This document shows, piece after piece, positions 18,053 to 27,200 of a stretch of 44,685 nucleotides of DNA. The position numbers were made by a program, and so were the translations under genes. The stretch comes from Bacteroidota bacterium (GTDB taxonomy: Bacteria; Bacteroidota; Bacteroidia; Chitinophagales; Chitinophagaceae). The stretch spans positions 1 to 44,685 of the forward strand of contig JABDAP010000010.1 in the NCBI GenBank assembly GCA_013289065.1, given 5' to 3'. The notes below the pieces were generated by a model that did no database searches, was not told the DNA's origin, and saw only the letters and a program-made list of their open reading frames with translations. Numbering within the stretch: the stretch's first letter is position 1; every line of letters begins with the position of its first letter.

Positions 18053-18973
18053 ATGGATCGCGTTTATCGGAATTTTTACCGGAACTGTTATTTGCGCACA
18101 GGAGGATTCATACCTACCGAACCGCTGAATACCGCTTTTTATCCAGGCGATTTTTTTCAGATAGTGAACGGGCAAATGGTTATGCTGGGCAACATTTTCC
18201 GTAACGGCATAGTAGAAGCAGTGGAAACATCTTTTGGCCGGCAGATCAGGCACAACCCTTCATCATGGGTATTCAGCGATGGGCTGAGTAAACCTTATTC
18301 GGGCAGGGGCACAGGTCATGGGCCGATAGTAGGTGAATTCGAATTCAGTAAACAATTACTCGCTTTCGAGGCCAGAGGTAGTTTTCTGTTCAAAGGCAAC
18401 GACCCACAGTCGGTTAAAATACAGAACTGGGCCGAGTTACAGCAGCAGCTGATCATTAAAATGACCCAGACCATTTATTCCTTCAGGGAATTATATGTGG
18501 TTACAGAAAGTGTAACATTATCAGACTGGACATTGGCAGTAGCCGGCGCCCCCAAAGCAGATCTTGAAATTGCAACCGATACGGAAAATTTCGGGCTCGT
18601 GGATATTTTCGGGCACCATTCAGCCAAAACCATCCAGTCTAAAGACATTGAATACCATCACCGCGAAACCGGCGGCCGCCCCTGTTTTTTCCGCGCAAAA
18701 AAACTGGTATTGCAGGATGAGAAACTGGATGTATTTATCAGTGAACTTATCGATCGCCGCGAAAGCCATCACGAATGGGCAGGTTCTTTTTTCCGTTACG
18801 ACCTGCCGCCCGAACCCGGTTATCTTGTGCGGGATACTGTAACGGCAAAAGCATCCGTGCTTGATATGATGCAGTCAAACCAATTGAATCCCAACACCGC
18901 ATTATTATATTTCCGGTGGAGCGATGTCAGCCTGGATGATGTTGAAAAATTTTTTCAGACATATGGATATTGA
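18053..18973 (+). CDS. gasdermin-like candidate pore-forming protein in the eCIS locus
   Basis: A 306-aa protein with no standard eCIS annotation. Its linear pattern resembles gasdermin N-terminal domains as I remember them. An N-terminal helix leads into GGFIPTEPL (17-25; human GSDMD has GGEFIPVTSL), then a hydrophobic GDFFQIVNG strand (32-40). An LQQQL helix (129-133) precedes LYVVTES (147-153; GSDMD VYVVTEV). A later pair of strands carries RAKKLVLQDEKLDVF (214-228; GSDMD RVAQLVIDSDLDVLLF). Bacterial gasdermins are acylated at a Cys near residue 3-7; here the nearest Cys is at 12. It overlaps the ATPase gene by 11 bp and no protease gene is adjacent. Membership is an inference from remembered sequences, not from a search; a structural eCIS protein of unknown fold is the alternative. 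Confidence 0.55.
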   Translation: MDRVYRNFYRNCYLRTGGFIPTEPLNTAFYPGDFFQIVNGQMVMLGNIFRNGIVEAVETSFGRQIRHNPSSWVFSDGLSKPYSGRGTGHGPIVGEFEFSKQLLAFEARGSFLFKGNDPQSVKIQNWAELQQQLIIKMTQTIYSFRELYVVTESVTLSDWTLAVAGAPKADLEIATDTENFGLVDIFGHHSAKTIQSKDIEYHHRETGGRPCFFRAKKLVLQDEKLDVFISELIDRRESHHEWAGSFFRYDLPPEPGYLVRDTVTAKASVLDMMQSNQLNPNTALLYFRWSDVSLDDVEKFFQTYGY

Positions 18974-20318
18974 AATAAATATAGAAACACTTAACCTCGA
19001 AATTGACTGGCTGGAAAATGTTATAGAGCAGGTGATCATTACTTATCTGTTGCAGGAGGGGCATGAAAAAAACTGGGAAGATATTCCTGTTCCCGACCTC
19101 GCAGAAAACGATAGCCCGTATGCAACACTGATCCGTCAGTGGGAACTGGGTAAATATGAACGGCTCGCACTCGCATTGGCTATGACGCCTCACCTGCGCC
19201 CGCAGGTATTGGATATTTTTTTAGGCAAGAACCAACTCTACGACAGGCCGTTCACGGAGTTTGGAGGCATTACTGATAAAAGCCATGGCGGGGTACTTCC
19301 AACAGGACAAACATTACTTTTCCTGTTAACAGGCAATGATCCGCTTATGCGGACAGAAGTATTGCGAATACTGGGGCATGAGAGCATCCTGCTGAAAGAA
19401 CAGGTATTAATTCTGCATGATACCGAAACTTACCTGCCAAAATTGAATGGCATACTTGGATTGAGCGATCGCTGGTTGGTTTATTTTCAAACAGGTATAA
19501 AGCCTGCCATCGAGAACAGCCCGGAATTTCCCGCACACAGGATCACTACCAACATGGAATGGGAAGATATTGTGTTGGATGATCATGTTAAACAACAGGT
19601 AAATGAGATCAATGTATGGCTCAAACATGGCGATGTACTTATGAAGGACTGGGAACTGTTCAAAAAGATAAAACCAGGTTACCGGGCATTGTTCTATGGG
19701 CCTCCGGGTACGGGGAAAACCTTAACTGCTACATTGATCGGCAAAACTTCAGGCAGGGATGTTTATAAAATAGACCTGTCGATGATCGTGTCTAAATACA
19801 TCGGCGAAACAGAAAAAAACCTTTCAAAAATATTTGATACGGCGCAATACAGGAACTGGATATTATTCTTTGATGAGGCTGATGCATTGTTCGGTAAACG
19901 AACAACAACAGAATCATCTAACGACAGGCATGCAAACCAGCAAACTGCTTATCTGCTGCAGCGGATAGAAGACTTTCCAGGTATCGTGATCCTTGCATCT
20001 AACCTGCGCGGTAATATGGACGATGCTTTTACAAGACGTTTCCAGTCTGTTATCTATTTTGGTATACCTACGCCACAGGAACGTTACCAGCTTTGGAAAA
20101 ATGCTTTTTCCGGTACCTGCACGCTTGATCCTGCTATTGATGTTCACCGCCTCGCAGAAGAATACGAATTAACCGGCGGCTCTATTATCAACCTGCTCAG
20201 GCATTGCGCCATGTCTGTTATTAACCGGAACGATACGGTGGTTAACTGGGAAGAATTGATGACAGGATTGCGAAAAGAATTCAAAAAGGAAAATAAAACA
20301 CTCCGTTTTGCCAACTAA
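18963..20318 (+). CDS. eCIS AAA+ ATPase (Afp15/Pvc15-like)
   Basis: A AAA+ ATPase of 451 aa from the ATG at 18963. It has Walker A GPPGTGKT (246-253), Walker B LFFDEAD (301-307), sensor-1 Asn in ILASN (343-347) and an arginine finger in DAFTRRF (354-360). The N-terminal 200 residues are the family's helical/winged domain. Afp15-type ATPases act in assembly or cargo loading. An upstream in-frame ATG at 18924 would add 13 residues deep inside the preceding gene; 18963 gives an 11-bp overlap in line with the rest of the operon and a natural N-terminus, so I prefer it. Function of the fold is certain; the exact role in particle assembly is inferred. Confidence 0.92.
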   Translation: MDIEINIETLNLEIDWLENVIEQVIITYLLQEGHEKNWEDIPVPDLAENDSPYATLIRQWELGKYERLALALAMTPHLRPQVLDIFLGKNQLYDRPFTEFGGITDKSHGGVLPTGQTLLFLLTGNDPLMRTEVLRILGHESILLKEQVLILHDTETYLPKLNGILGLSDRWLVYFQTGIKPAIENSPEFPAHRITTNMEWEDIVLDDHVKQQVNEINVWLKHGDVLMKDWELFKKIKPGYRALFYGPPGTGKTLTATLIGKTSGRDVYKIDLSMIVSKYIGETEKNLSKIFDTAQYRNWILFFDEADALFGKRTTTESSNDRHANQQTAYLLQRIEDFPGIVILASNLRGNMDDAFTRRFQSVIYFGIPTPQERYQLWKNAFSGTCTLDPAIDVHRLAEEYELTGGSIINLLRHCAMSVINRNDTVVNWEELMTGLRKEFKKENKTLRFAN

Positions 20319-20329
20319 ACTGTGATACA

Positions 20330-20899
20330 ATGCCCCGAAAACCTAATACAGATAAGCATCCGCAGGAGGAATTCTGGCCGGGCAAAGCGCGCAGGGTATC
20401 CATAACGCTGAACATTGGTAACTGGAAAAATATCATCAACGAATATCAATGTAAACTTTTTATAGCCTGGTCATTGAACTATTGTGTGAATAGCCAGCAA
20501 TTGATAATAAAAGGCTATCTCATTACTTCGGACAGGTTATACCTCGTATGGTTTATCCAGCCCGAGATGGTTAACAGGATGCTGATGATCTTTTATGAAA
20601 AACTAAGACGTGAGATACACAGGTTTCTTGAAAAACAAAGGCAATCCGGCATCTGCCTCACACCCGAAGCAGAAATGATCGCTTCCGATGAATCCTTTGA
20701 AGATCTTTTTGAAAAATATCCATACCATAACCATTACCTGTCGCAGTTGATCTGCGGAGAAAAAATAGACCTGCCTTATTATGATCCCAACCTGGAAAAA
20801 GCAAAAAAAGATATACAAGGCGCAGAATTCTGTTCCGTTATTGATTATTCAGGGGCAATAGGCCCGGTAAACATCAGTTTTGAAAGTCAAACAAGCTAA
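20330..20899 (+). CDS. hypothetical protein with degenerate Y1/REP-transposase-like fold, 189 aa
   Basis: Not confidently recognised. Residues 46-73 follow the layout of Y1 (TnpA_REP/RAYT) transposases: a helix, then IIKGYLITSDRLYLVW. In active enzymes that last segment reads AYVVMPNHVHLLI, with the metal-binding HxH. Here those His residues are replaced by Asp-Arg-Leu-Tyr, and a later YPYHNHYLSQL (130-140) is not in the expected place. If related, it is catalytically dead and domesticated. It starts 12 bp after the ATPase gene and precedes the DUF4157 cargo, so it is probably part of the eCIS operon. A cargo chaperone or regulator is possible but unsupported. Confidence 0.5.
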   Translation: MPRKPNTDKHPQEEFWPGKARRVSITLNIGNWKNIINEYQCKLFIAWSLNYCVNSQQLIIKGYLITSDRLYLVWFIQPEMVNRMLMIFYEKLRREIHRFLEKQRQSGICLTPEAEMIASDESFEDLFEKYPYHNHYLSQLICGEKIDLPYYDPNLEKAKKDIQGAEFCSVIDYSGAIGPVNISFESQTS

Positions 20900-20985
20900 C
20901 ACATCCCATCATTTGGAAACAGCAGGAGAAATATAAGATGGTTGTTTATGAATAATACTGATTCTGATTACAAAATGTAAAGAAG

Positions 20986-23205
20986 ATGAGTGACCACAAA
21001 GAACTGCAAAGAAAAACCTTATCAAAAGAAAACGTTGTTTCGCGTAAGGAAGATACAAAAAGATCGTCGCCACGGTTACAGGATAACCGCCCGGTATCTG
21101 TTATTCAGAAAGGAAAAATTTTAAAACAAAACATACAAACCGATCCGGTACAAAAGAAAGCAAACAGTACCGGTTTGCCTGACCAGCTAAAGAATGGAAT
21201 AGAAAACCTTTCAGGACATTCGATGGATGATGTGAAAGTGCACTATCATTCGGGTAAACCTGCCGGGTTACAGGCGCACGCTTATGCGCAGGGGTCGGAT
21301 ATTCATTTGGCTTCCGGCCAGGAGAAACATTTGCCTCATGAAGCCTGGCATGTTGTTCAGCAAAAACAGGGACGTGTAAAACCCACTATGCAAATGAAGG
21401 GCAATATATATGTAAACAATGATCCCCATCTGGAGAATGAGGCAGATGTAATGGGAAGCAGGGCACATCAATATAGTGAAGCGGTGGTTCAGCCTAAATC
21501 AGTTTCGCCACTGGCAGGAACAGTGATCCAACGGCAAGAAGTGCCGGCGCGGATCAATGGGTTAACACATCTTGTGACAGCAAAAAACGGTTCTATTTTT
21601 GAAGGCGCTGATTTCCTCCAGGTAGAACATGGTATGCAATTGGTAATTGATACCGCACAAAAACTTCGCTCACGCAGAGGGCCTAACCAGGAATTGCATA
21701 CAGAAGATGACCGGAGTGGGCCTCAAAACAATAGATGGTTCAGGGTACTTGCAGTGAACGGCAGGAATGTTCCACCAGATGTATACGTAAGAGCGGATAC
21801 TATTGAAGTGGAAAATGCGGGAGATATTGCACCCTCACGGGCCGTGGGTATAACCAGGGAAAGGCCCGGAGCGGGTGGAGGAGGCCATGTTATGGGCGGC
21901 CCCGTTGGTGGGCTCACCCAGGACGAACAGAGGAGATGGGATGCATTGGGTAGGTACACAATGCTTACTGTTGCTGCCCCTGAAGCAAGGGAGCTTAGTA
22001 AAGTTGAGAATTTTGATCATGCCCTATACCCCGCTGCTGCCCAGCAATATATAGATCAGTTTACAATTATCAGCAGGAGACAGTTTCAGAATAAGATCAA
22101 CGAGATCGCCTTAGGTGTTATGCGTGTAGGCGCATATAGTTGTATCATTTCCGAAGTTGGAAAAAGTAATTTCTGGCTTACAGGTAAAGTGCTGGACCAG
22201 GTTAGAAGGCTAGGCGGAAGGCCTCCGATACGAGTGATTTCGTTACCGGTAAAAGAGAAAGGCATTCTGGATAGCAGGACAGCCGGGCAATATGCCGGAA
22301 GTTTGGCAGGCGCTGGCCATATTGTATTTATAGATGATGGTTCCTACTCGGGAAGCCAACTTGTTAAGTTTATTAATCATGTTATCGGCACTGCTAATAT
22401 TCCACATAGTATGGGGTTGGTGGCAAGTACAGACCATGCAACTCATGCAATACGAAGCAGACATCGAACAGGTTTATTGGCAATGCCTCACCGTATCGAA
22501 ACTTTCGAAGAAAATATGAATGCAGCATACACTGCAATGGGCTTGCCTTTGCATCGTGTAGAAGGCGAACCACCTGATGGGAATGCGCTGGCAGCTCTTC
22601 ACTACAAGGTTCCTGACTATGCATCGGTGCGCCATGCATTACTCGTAGGCGGCAGCGGACGCCCCGGACCGATCCATGGATATTCTCAAGGAAGAGGAGT
22701 GCCTGTCACCATTCACGGAAGATCTCGGCTCGCGCAGCAGGATGGTACAGAGCCTTATAAAACCGAAGCGTTTCTACGAGCGATAGCAGCGACAAGATCT
22801 TTGGAAGAATTGGGAATAGAAGACCCCACTGCGCGGCCAACGGCTGCTACTGCCGGGTCAGCTGCGGCATCCACATCTACAGCGTTTAGAGGAGGACGAG
22901 CGCCTAGGCCACATAGCAGCAGGGCTTCTGTTTCTATGTCAGCATTAGGGCATTTAGCAGATGTGAGAGAAGAAAACTCCGTTGCCGAACAGCCGGCAGC
23001 CGCTGCTGCAGTTTCTACATCCGCTGCATCAAGGGGAGGGCTACCGCCAAGGGCACCTCGTAGGGTTGGCTTTGCTATACCAATTTCGGAAGAAGACGAA
23101 GAGTCTAGTGTTGCGCCATCAACGGCCGCAGCAGCTGCTTCCGCAGCAACAACGTCAGGAGGAAGGAGAGCGCCGCGTAAAGGCGTTTCCTTTGCTGATG
23201 AATAG
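20986..23205 (+). CDS. eCIS cargo: DUF4157 (eCIS-core) protein with PRTase-like domain
   Basis: A 739-aa candidate effector. Residues about 60-165 are the eCIS-core DUF4157 domain, the loading marker of injection-system cargo, with DDVKVHYHSGKPAGLQAHAY, LPHEAWHVVQQKQGR (HExxH at 118-122) and LENEADVMG. Residues about 186-275 are a beta-rich linker. Residues about 330-520 contain IRVISLPVKE followed by HIVFIDDGSYSGSQL (445-459), which matches the phosphate-binding DDxxxTG-type loop of type I phosphoribosyltransferases. Residues about 620-739 are low-complexity Ala/Ser/Thr linkers with three R-GG-P-R modules. There is no signal peptide, as expected for lumen-loaded cargo. It is 86 bp downstream of the 189-aa gene and converges with the PorP-like gene. 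The core domain is certain; the toxin domain is inference. Confidence 0.85.
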   Translation: MSDHKELQRKTLSKENVVSRKEDTKRSSPRLQDNRPVSVIQKGKILKQNIQTDPVQKKANSTGLPDQLKNGIENLSGHSMDDVKVHYHSGKPAGLQAHAYAQGSDIHLASGQEKHLPHEAWHVVQQKQGRVKPTMQMKGNIYVNNDPHLENEADVMGSRAHQYSEAVVQPKSVSPLAGTVIQRQEVPARINGLTHLVTAKNGSIFEGADFLQVEHGMQLVIDTAQKLRSRRGPNQELHTEDDRSGPQNNRWFRVLAVNGRNVPPDVYVRADTIEVENAGDIAPSRAVGITRERPGAGGGGHVMGGPVGGLTQDEQRRWDALGRYTMLTVAAPEARELSKVENFDHALYPAAAQQYIDQFTIISRRQFQNKINEIALGVMRVGAYSCIISEVGKSNFWLTGKVLDQVRRLGGRPPIRVISLPVKEKGILDSRTAGQYAGSLAGAGHIVFIDDGSYSGSQLVKFINHVIGTANIPHSMGLVASTDHATHAIRSRHRTGLLAMPHRIETFEENMNAAYTAMGLPLHRVEGEPPDGNALAALHYKVPDYASVRHALLVGGSGRPGPIHGYSQGRGVPVTIHGRSRLAQQDGTEPYKTEAFLRAIAATRSLEELGIEDPTARPTAATAGSAAASTSTAFRGGRAPRPHSSRASVSMSALGHLADVREENSVAEQPAAAAAVSTSAASRGGLPPRAPRRVGFAIPISEEDEESSVAPSTAAAAASAATTSGGRRAPRKGVSFADE

Positions 23206-23217
23206 AGACACTTTTAA

Positions 23218-24228
23218 TCAATAAGCAAACACAGGGCCAGATCTCTTTTTACCCAATAAACAGGTAAAGCTGATTTCGAAACTCTGCAGGTTGCCGAATG
23301 AATTTGATATTTTGGAAGTCGGCACATCATATGAAAGGCCCAGTAACCAGCCGCCCGCTTCAATACCGATATAAGGATATACGGCATCACCGAACCTGTC
23401 CCAAACACCGAGGTTCATTGTCTTCACTTTCAACTGGCTGCCTTTCACAGGCAGTTTATATAGTAATCCAGCGGTAAACCTATTTATTTGTCCCTGGTGA
23501 TCGTAAATGGTACTGACTTGAAGTTCGCTACTATCGCCCAATAACTGCTGGTAACCCATCTGCAGGCTCAGCCTCGGGTCAATGGTGTATGCATTATCAC
23601 TGTACGCGCCATCCTTTGGCGAGTTAGCATGAAAGTAGCTGGCTCCCGCATAAAATCCAGAGCGATCTTCTTTGATGCTATACTGGAGTCCTGCCGTTAC
23701 ATCTATATAACTACTGCTGGGTACAGGTACATTTTCACCGGATGGGGCCGAAGGCTGGTAACCACCGCTGCCGAACTGTGACTGGAACAGGAATTTGGAT
23801 ACATCCAGCATGCGCCGGGAATAGTTGATGCTGAGTCCGCCGCCAAAATACTGTTTGCCTGCCGCATCTAGTGCTTTACTATAGGAGAATCCTGCTGACA
23901 CCATATTCCGTTTTAATAAACCGGCATTGGAAGCATCGCTGATCACCATAAGGCCCGCTCCGAGAAAGTCATTCCGGCTGCTGCCTGTATACAGGTTCTT
24001 TTCTGCAGATACCATTGCCGTAGTGTATGGCTGCGCACCTGATCCCTGCCACTGGGTGCGATAAGTACCACTCAAACGCCAGTCGCCCACGCCTTTCGCA
24101 ATCAACGCAGGATTAAGATACATAGGCGAGCTGAAATACTGCGAAAGAAAAGCATCCTGTGCATACAGCATATTCGCAGCACCCATAATTACAATAACGG
24201 GCAGCAGAGAAAGAATTCGTTTGTTCAT
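23218..24228 (-). CDS. PorP/SprF family type IX secretion membrane protein
   Basis: A 336-aa protein with a signal peptide (residues 1-23, ending at YAQ). It carries the family hallmark just after cleavage: FLSQYFSSPMYLNPALI, then WRLSGTYRTQW (residues about 27-60). The remainder is alternating amphipathic strands as for an outer membrane barrel, ending in an aromatic terminal residue (FAY). PorP/SprF proteins attach T9SS-exported adhesins with type B sorting domains to the cell surface and are usually encoded beside them; here it lies 51 bp downstream of such a gene on the same strand. Its stop is 12 bp from the convergent cargo gene stop. Confidence 0.93.
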   Translation of the reverse strand: MNKRILSLLPVIVIMGAANMLYAQDAFLSQYFSSPMYLNPALIAKGVGDWRLSGTYRTQWQGSGAQPYTTAMVSAEKNLYTGSSRNDFLGAGLMVISDASNAGLLKRNMVSAGFSYSKALDAAGKQYFGGGLSINYSRRMLDVSKFLFQSQFGSGGYQPSAPSGENVPVPSSSYIDVTAGLQYSIKEDRSGFYAGASYFHANSPKDGAYSDNAYTIDPRLSLQMGYQQLLGDSSELQVSTIYDHQGQINRFTAGLLYKLPVKGSQLKVKTMNLGVWDRFGDAVYPYIGIEAGGWLLGLSYDVPTSKISNSFGNLQSFEISFTCLLGKKRSGPVFAY

Positions 24229-24279
24229 AATAAACAGTTTATAAAATGATCAGATGATGTTTTATAGCCGGTAAAATAT

Positions 24280-27200
24280 TTATCTTATCAGTGTAACCGA
24301 TCCCTGTCGCTTGACAAAAGATCCGTTGCCGTCATATCCTTCAATTGACCAGGTATAGGTATCCAGAGGCTGTAATATTCCTTTGTATCTGCCATCCCAA
24401 CCCACACCAATATTGGTGGTTTCAAACAGCATCTTGCCCCATCTGTTGAATATGCGGAAGAACCTGAGCTGTTTTACGCCCACCAGGTTAGGCATCAGTA
24501 TATCGTTCTGGCCATCGCCATTCGGTGTGAATACGTTGGGCAGGTAAGCCGATGTATTATCCTGTACTCTCACCAGCAATGTATCAACCGTTATGCACCC
24601 GCTTGGTACCTTTTGCGATATAAGGTATTCCTGTTCTGCTGTCGCAATAATGGTAGGGCTCGCTACATTGGGTACGAGCAGGAATGTGGCCGGCGACCAT
24701 TGATAGGTTGCACCCGGTAACTCACGTACAGTTAACGGTGTGAGCTGGTTTTTTACTACATCTGTAACTGGATTGCGTATACCTGGCGCCGCATCTACGG
24801 TTGTAATAGGTTTGGTGATGCTGTCTGCCAGGGCAGGACAAGCCTGCGGTATCACTTTCAGTTTTACATTATATGTACCGGTTTGCGTATAACTGAACGA
24901 TGGCGATATAGCAGTGCTGGTAAGGCCTTTGCCATCATTCCACAGGTAGCTGACCGTTCCGCTGTTTGTTATCGAGGATGCATTGGTAAACTGCAGGGGC
25001 AGGTTGATACAGCTATTCACATCTGGCGTGAAAGCCGCTTTGGGTTGTTGCAATTGTGTTACGGTGATGCTGTTAGCTGCGGGAGTTTCGCATCCTGCCG
25101 CATTTACTATTATAGCTGTATAAATAGCCGGAGCCGTTATTATCAGCTGCGATGAACTGTTTCCGGTAATCAGCGCCCCGTCCTTAAACCATTTATAGGT
25201 ATTACCACCGCTGGCTGTAAGTGTAAGCGATGAGCCGGTACAAAGCACGGTTCCGCCTGTTGATGTAATACTACCTGAGGGTAAGGCACTCACTGTAACA
25301 CCGATAGTGGTAGTAGCGCTGAATGTACCGTCAGATACGCGAACAGTAAATGCATCTGTGCCGCTGTAGCCTGCAAAAGGCTGGTAGCCCAGGCCCGCAG
25401 GGGTGATCATGCCGCCATTGGTTACAGCAGTAGTATTAAATCCCGAAAGGCTACCGTGAGCCGGGGCTGTTAGTACTGACCAGGTAATCGTTGTGCTGCT
25501 ACTGTTATCGAACACGCGCAGGAGTGAGTTAATATCACTCAATGCTGCATCTATGCAAATCGTCAGCCCCTGGTTAGAACCACCTGCAAAATTAGGCCCG
25601 GGCGCTGAAAATACAACCTTGCTGCCATTGGTTGTGGCTGTAACCGCAGTGCCCATATTGCCTGCGATGTCTCTGAAAACGATTTCATAGTCGATGGTTC
25701 CTTCTTTATCCGTGGCTTGCATAGTATATGCAGCAGCCCATGTATTGTTACCTGTATTGGTTGCACTGATAGTATGTCCGGCAAGTGTTACTGTAGGAGT
25801 AAGAACAGCTTCGCTCGCAGTAAAGGTTATGGCCACTGTATTACCGGGGTTTGCAACAGAACTGATGGCATTATTGGAACCAATCGATACCACTGATAAA
25901 ACAGGGTTGGTTATATCATACACTACTTTACTGTTATCGGTAGTGCCTGTTACAGAAATACCTGCGTTGCCTGCCTGGTCTGTAAAGGCAATACTGAATG
26001 GTATACCGCCTTCTGCATCTGTTCCTGTCATGGTATAAGATGCTGTCCAGGCATTGCCGGTTATATTTACCGATGTTATTGTATGCGTTGCGATGGTCAT
26101 TATGGGCAGTAGCAATGTTTCAGTACCAGTTAAGCTCACTATTACCACATCTCCTGCTTTGGCATAAGCGGTGTTGTTGTTACCGGATGCAATAATTACC
26201 GAAGAAAGTGCAGGCACAGTCTTATCGAACACTACACCACTGCTGTTGGTGGTAGCTGAGACGGATACTCCTGCATTACCTGAAATATCGGCAAATGCTA
26301 TGTTGAATGGAATAGTTCCTTCTATATCTGCAGCTGTCATAGTATAAGCAGCTGTCCACGCATTAGCTGTGGTATTCACAGCCGTGATACTGTGTGCGGC
26401 GATTGTCATTATGGGTACCAGTATGGCTTCACTGGCTGTAAAATTCACGGTTATGATATTACCTGGTTTCGCCCATACCGTATTGGTATTATTTGAAACG
26501 ATCATTACCGATGTAAGCGTTGGAATAGTTTTATCAAAGACCACACTGCTGCTATTGGTGGTGGTAACAACAGTTGCGCCCGCATTACCGCTGCTATCAC
26601 TGAAAGATATGCTAAGGGGGATCGTACCTTCTGAATCCGTACCTGTCATAGTATAAGATGCACTCCACGCATTGCCACTGATATTGACTGCTGTTATGCT
26701 ATGCGTTGCAACGGACACTACCGGGGCTAATATTGCTTCATCTGCTGTAAAATTCAGCGTAATGATATTTCCTGTTTTTGCGCGGCTAACATTGGTATTG
26801 TTTGAAACAATGGTTACCGCGGAAAGTGTTGGGGCTGTTCTGTCAAATACTACACTGCTATTATTGGAAGTAGCCGTTACTATTGTGCCGACATTAGATG
26901 ATGCATCGGTGTAGGCAATGCTGAAAGCAATGATTCCCTCTGCATCCGTGGCGGTCATTGTATAGGATGCTGTCCAGTTGTTACCACCTGTATTCACGGC
27001 TGATACCGTATGCCCGGCTATTGTTACCGAGGGAATAATATTTTCGTTGGATGAAAAACCCAGTGTTATCAAATCACCGGTTTTGGCTTTTACTGAGTTG
27101 CTGTTGGCTGAAGCTATCGTTACCGGAGACAGCGTGGGCGCGGTAATATCATAAACAATGTTGCTGTTATTGGTGGTTCCTGTTACGGTACTGCCCACAT

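Noticed and set aside
20330..20899. Active REP-associated transposase or mobile element
   Set aside because: The HxH metal motif is missing and no flanking repeats or hairpins typical of such elements are seen; at most it is a degenerate relative.
20330..20899. Afp16-type tube terminator (DUF4255)
   Set aside because: The length is similar, but none of the DUF4255 strand pattern is visible and the Y1-like layout fits better.
21340..21355. HExxH motif (HEAWH) in the cargo protein as a catalytic metalloprotease toxin
   Set aside because: HExxH is a normal part of the DUF4157 eCIS-core domain in nearly all such cargo proteins, so it marks loading and is not by itself evidence for the toxic activity.
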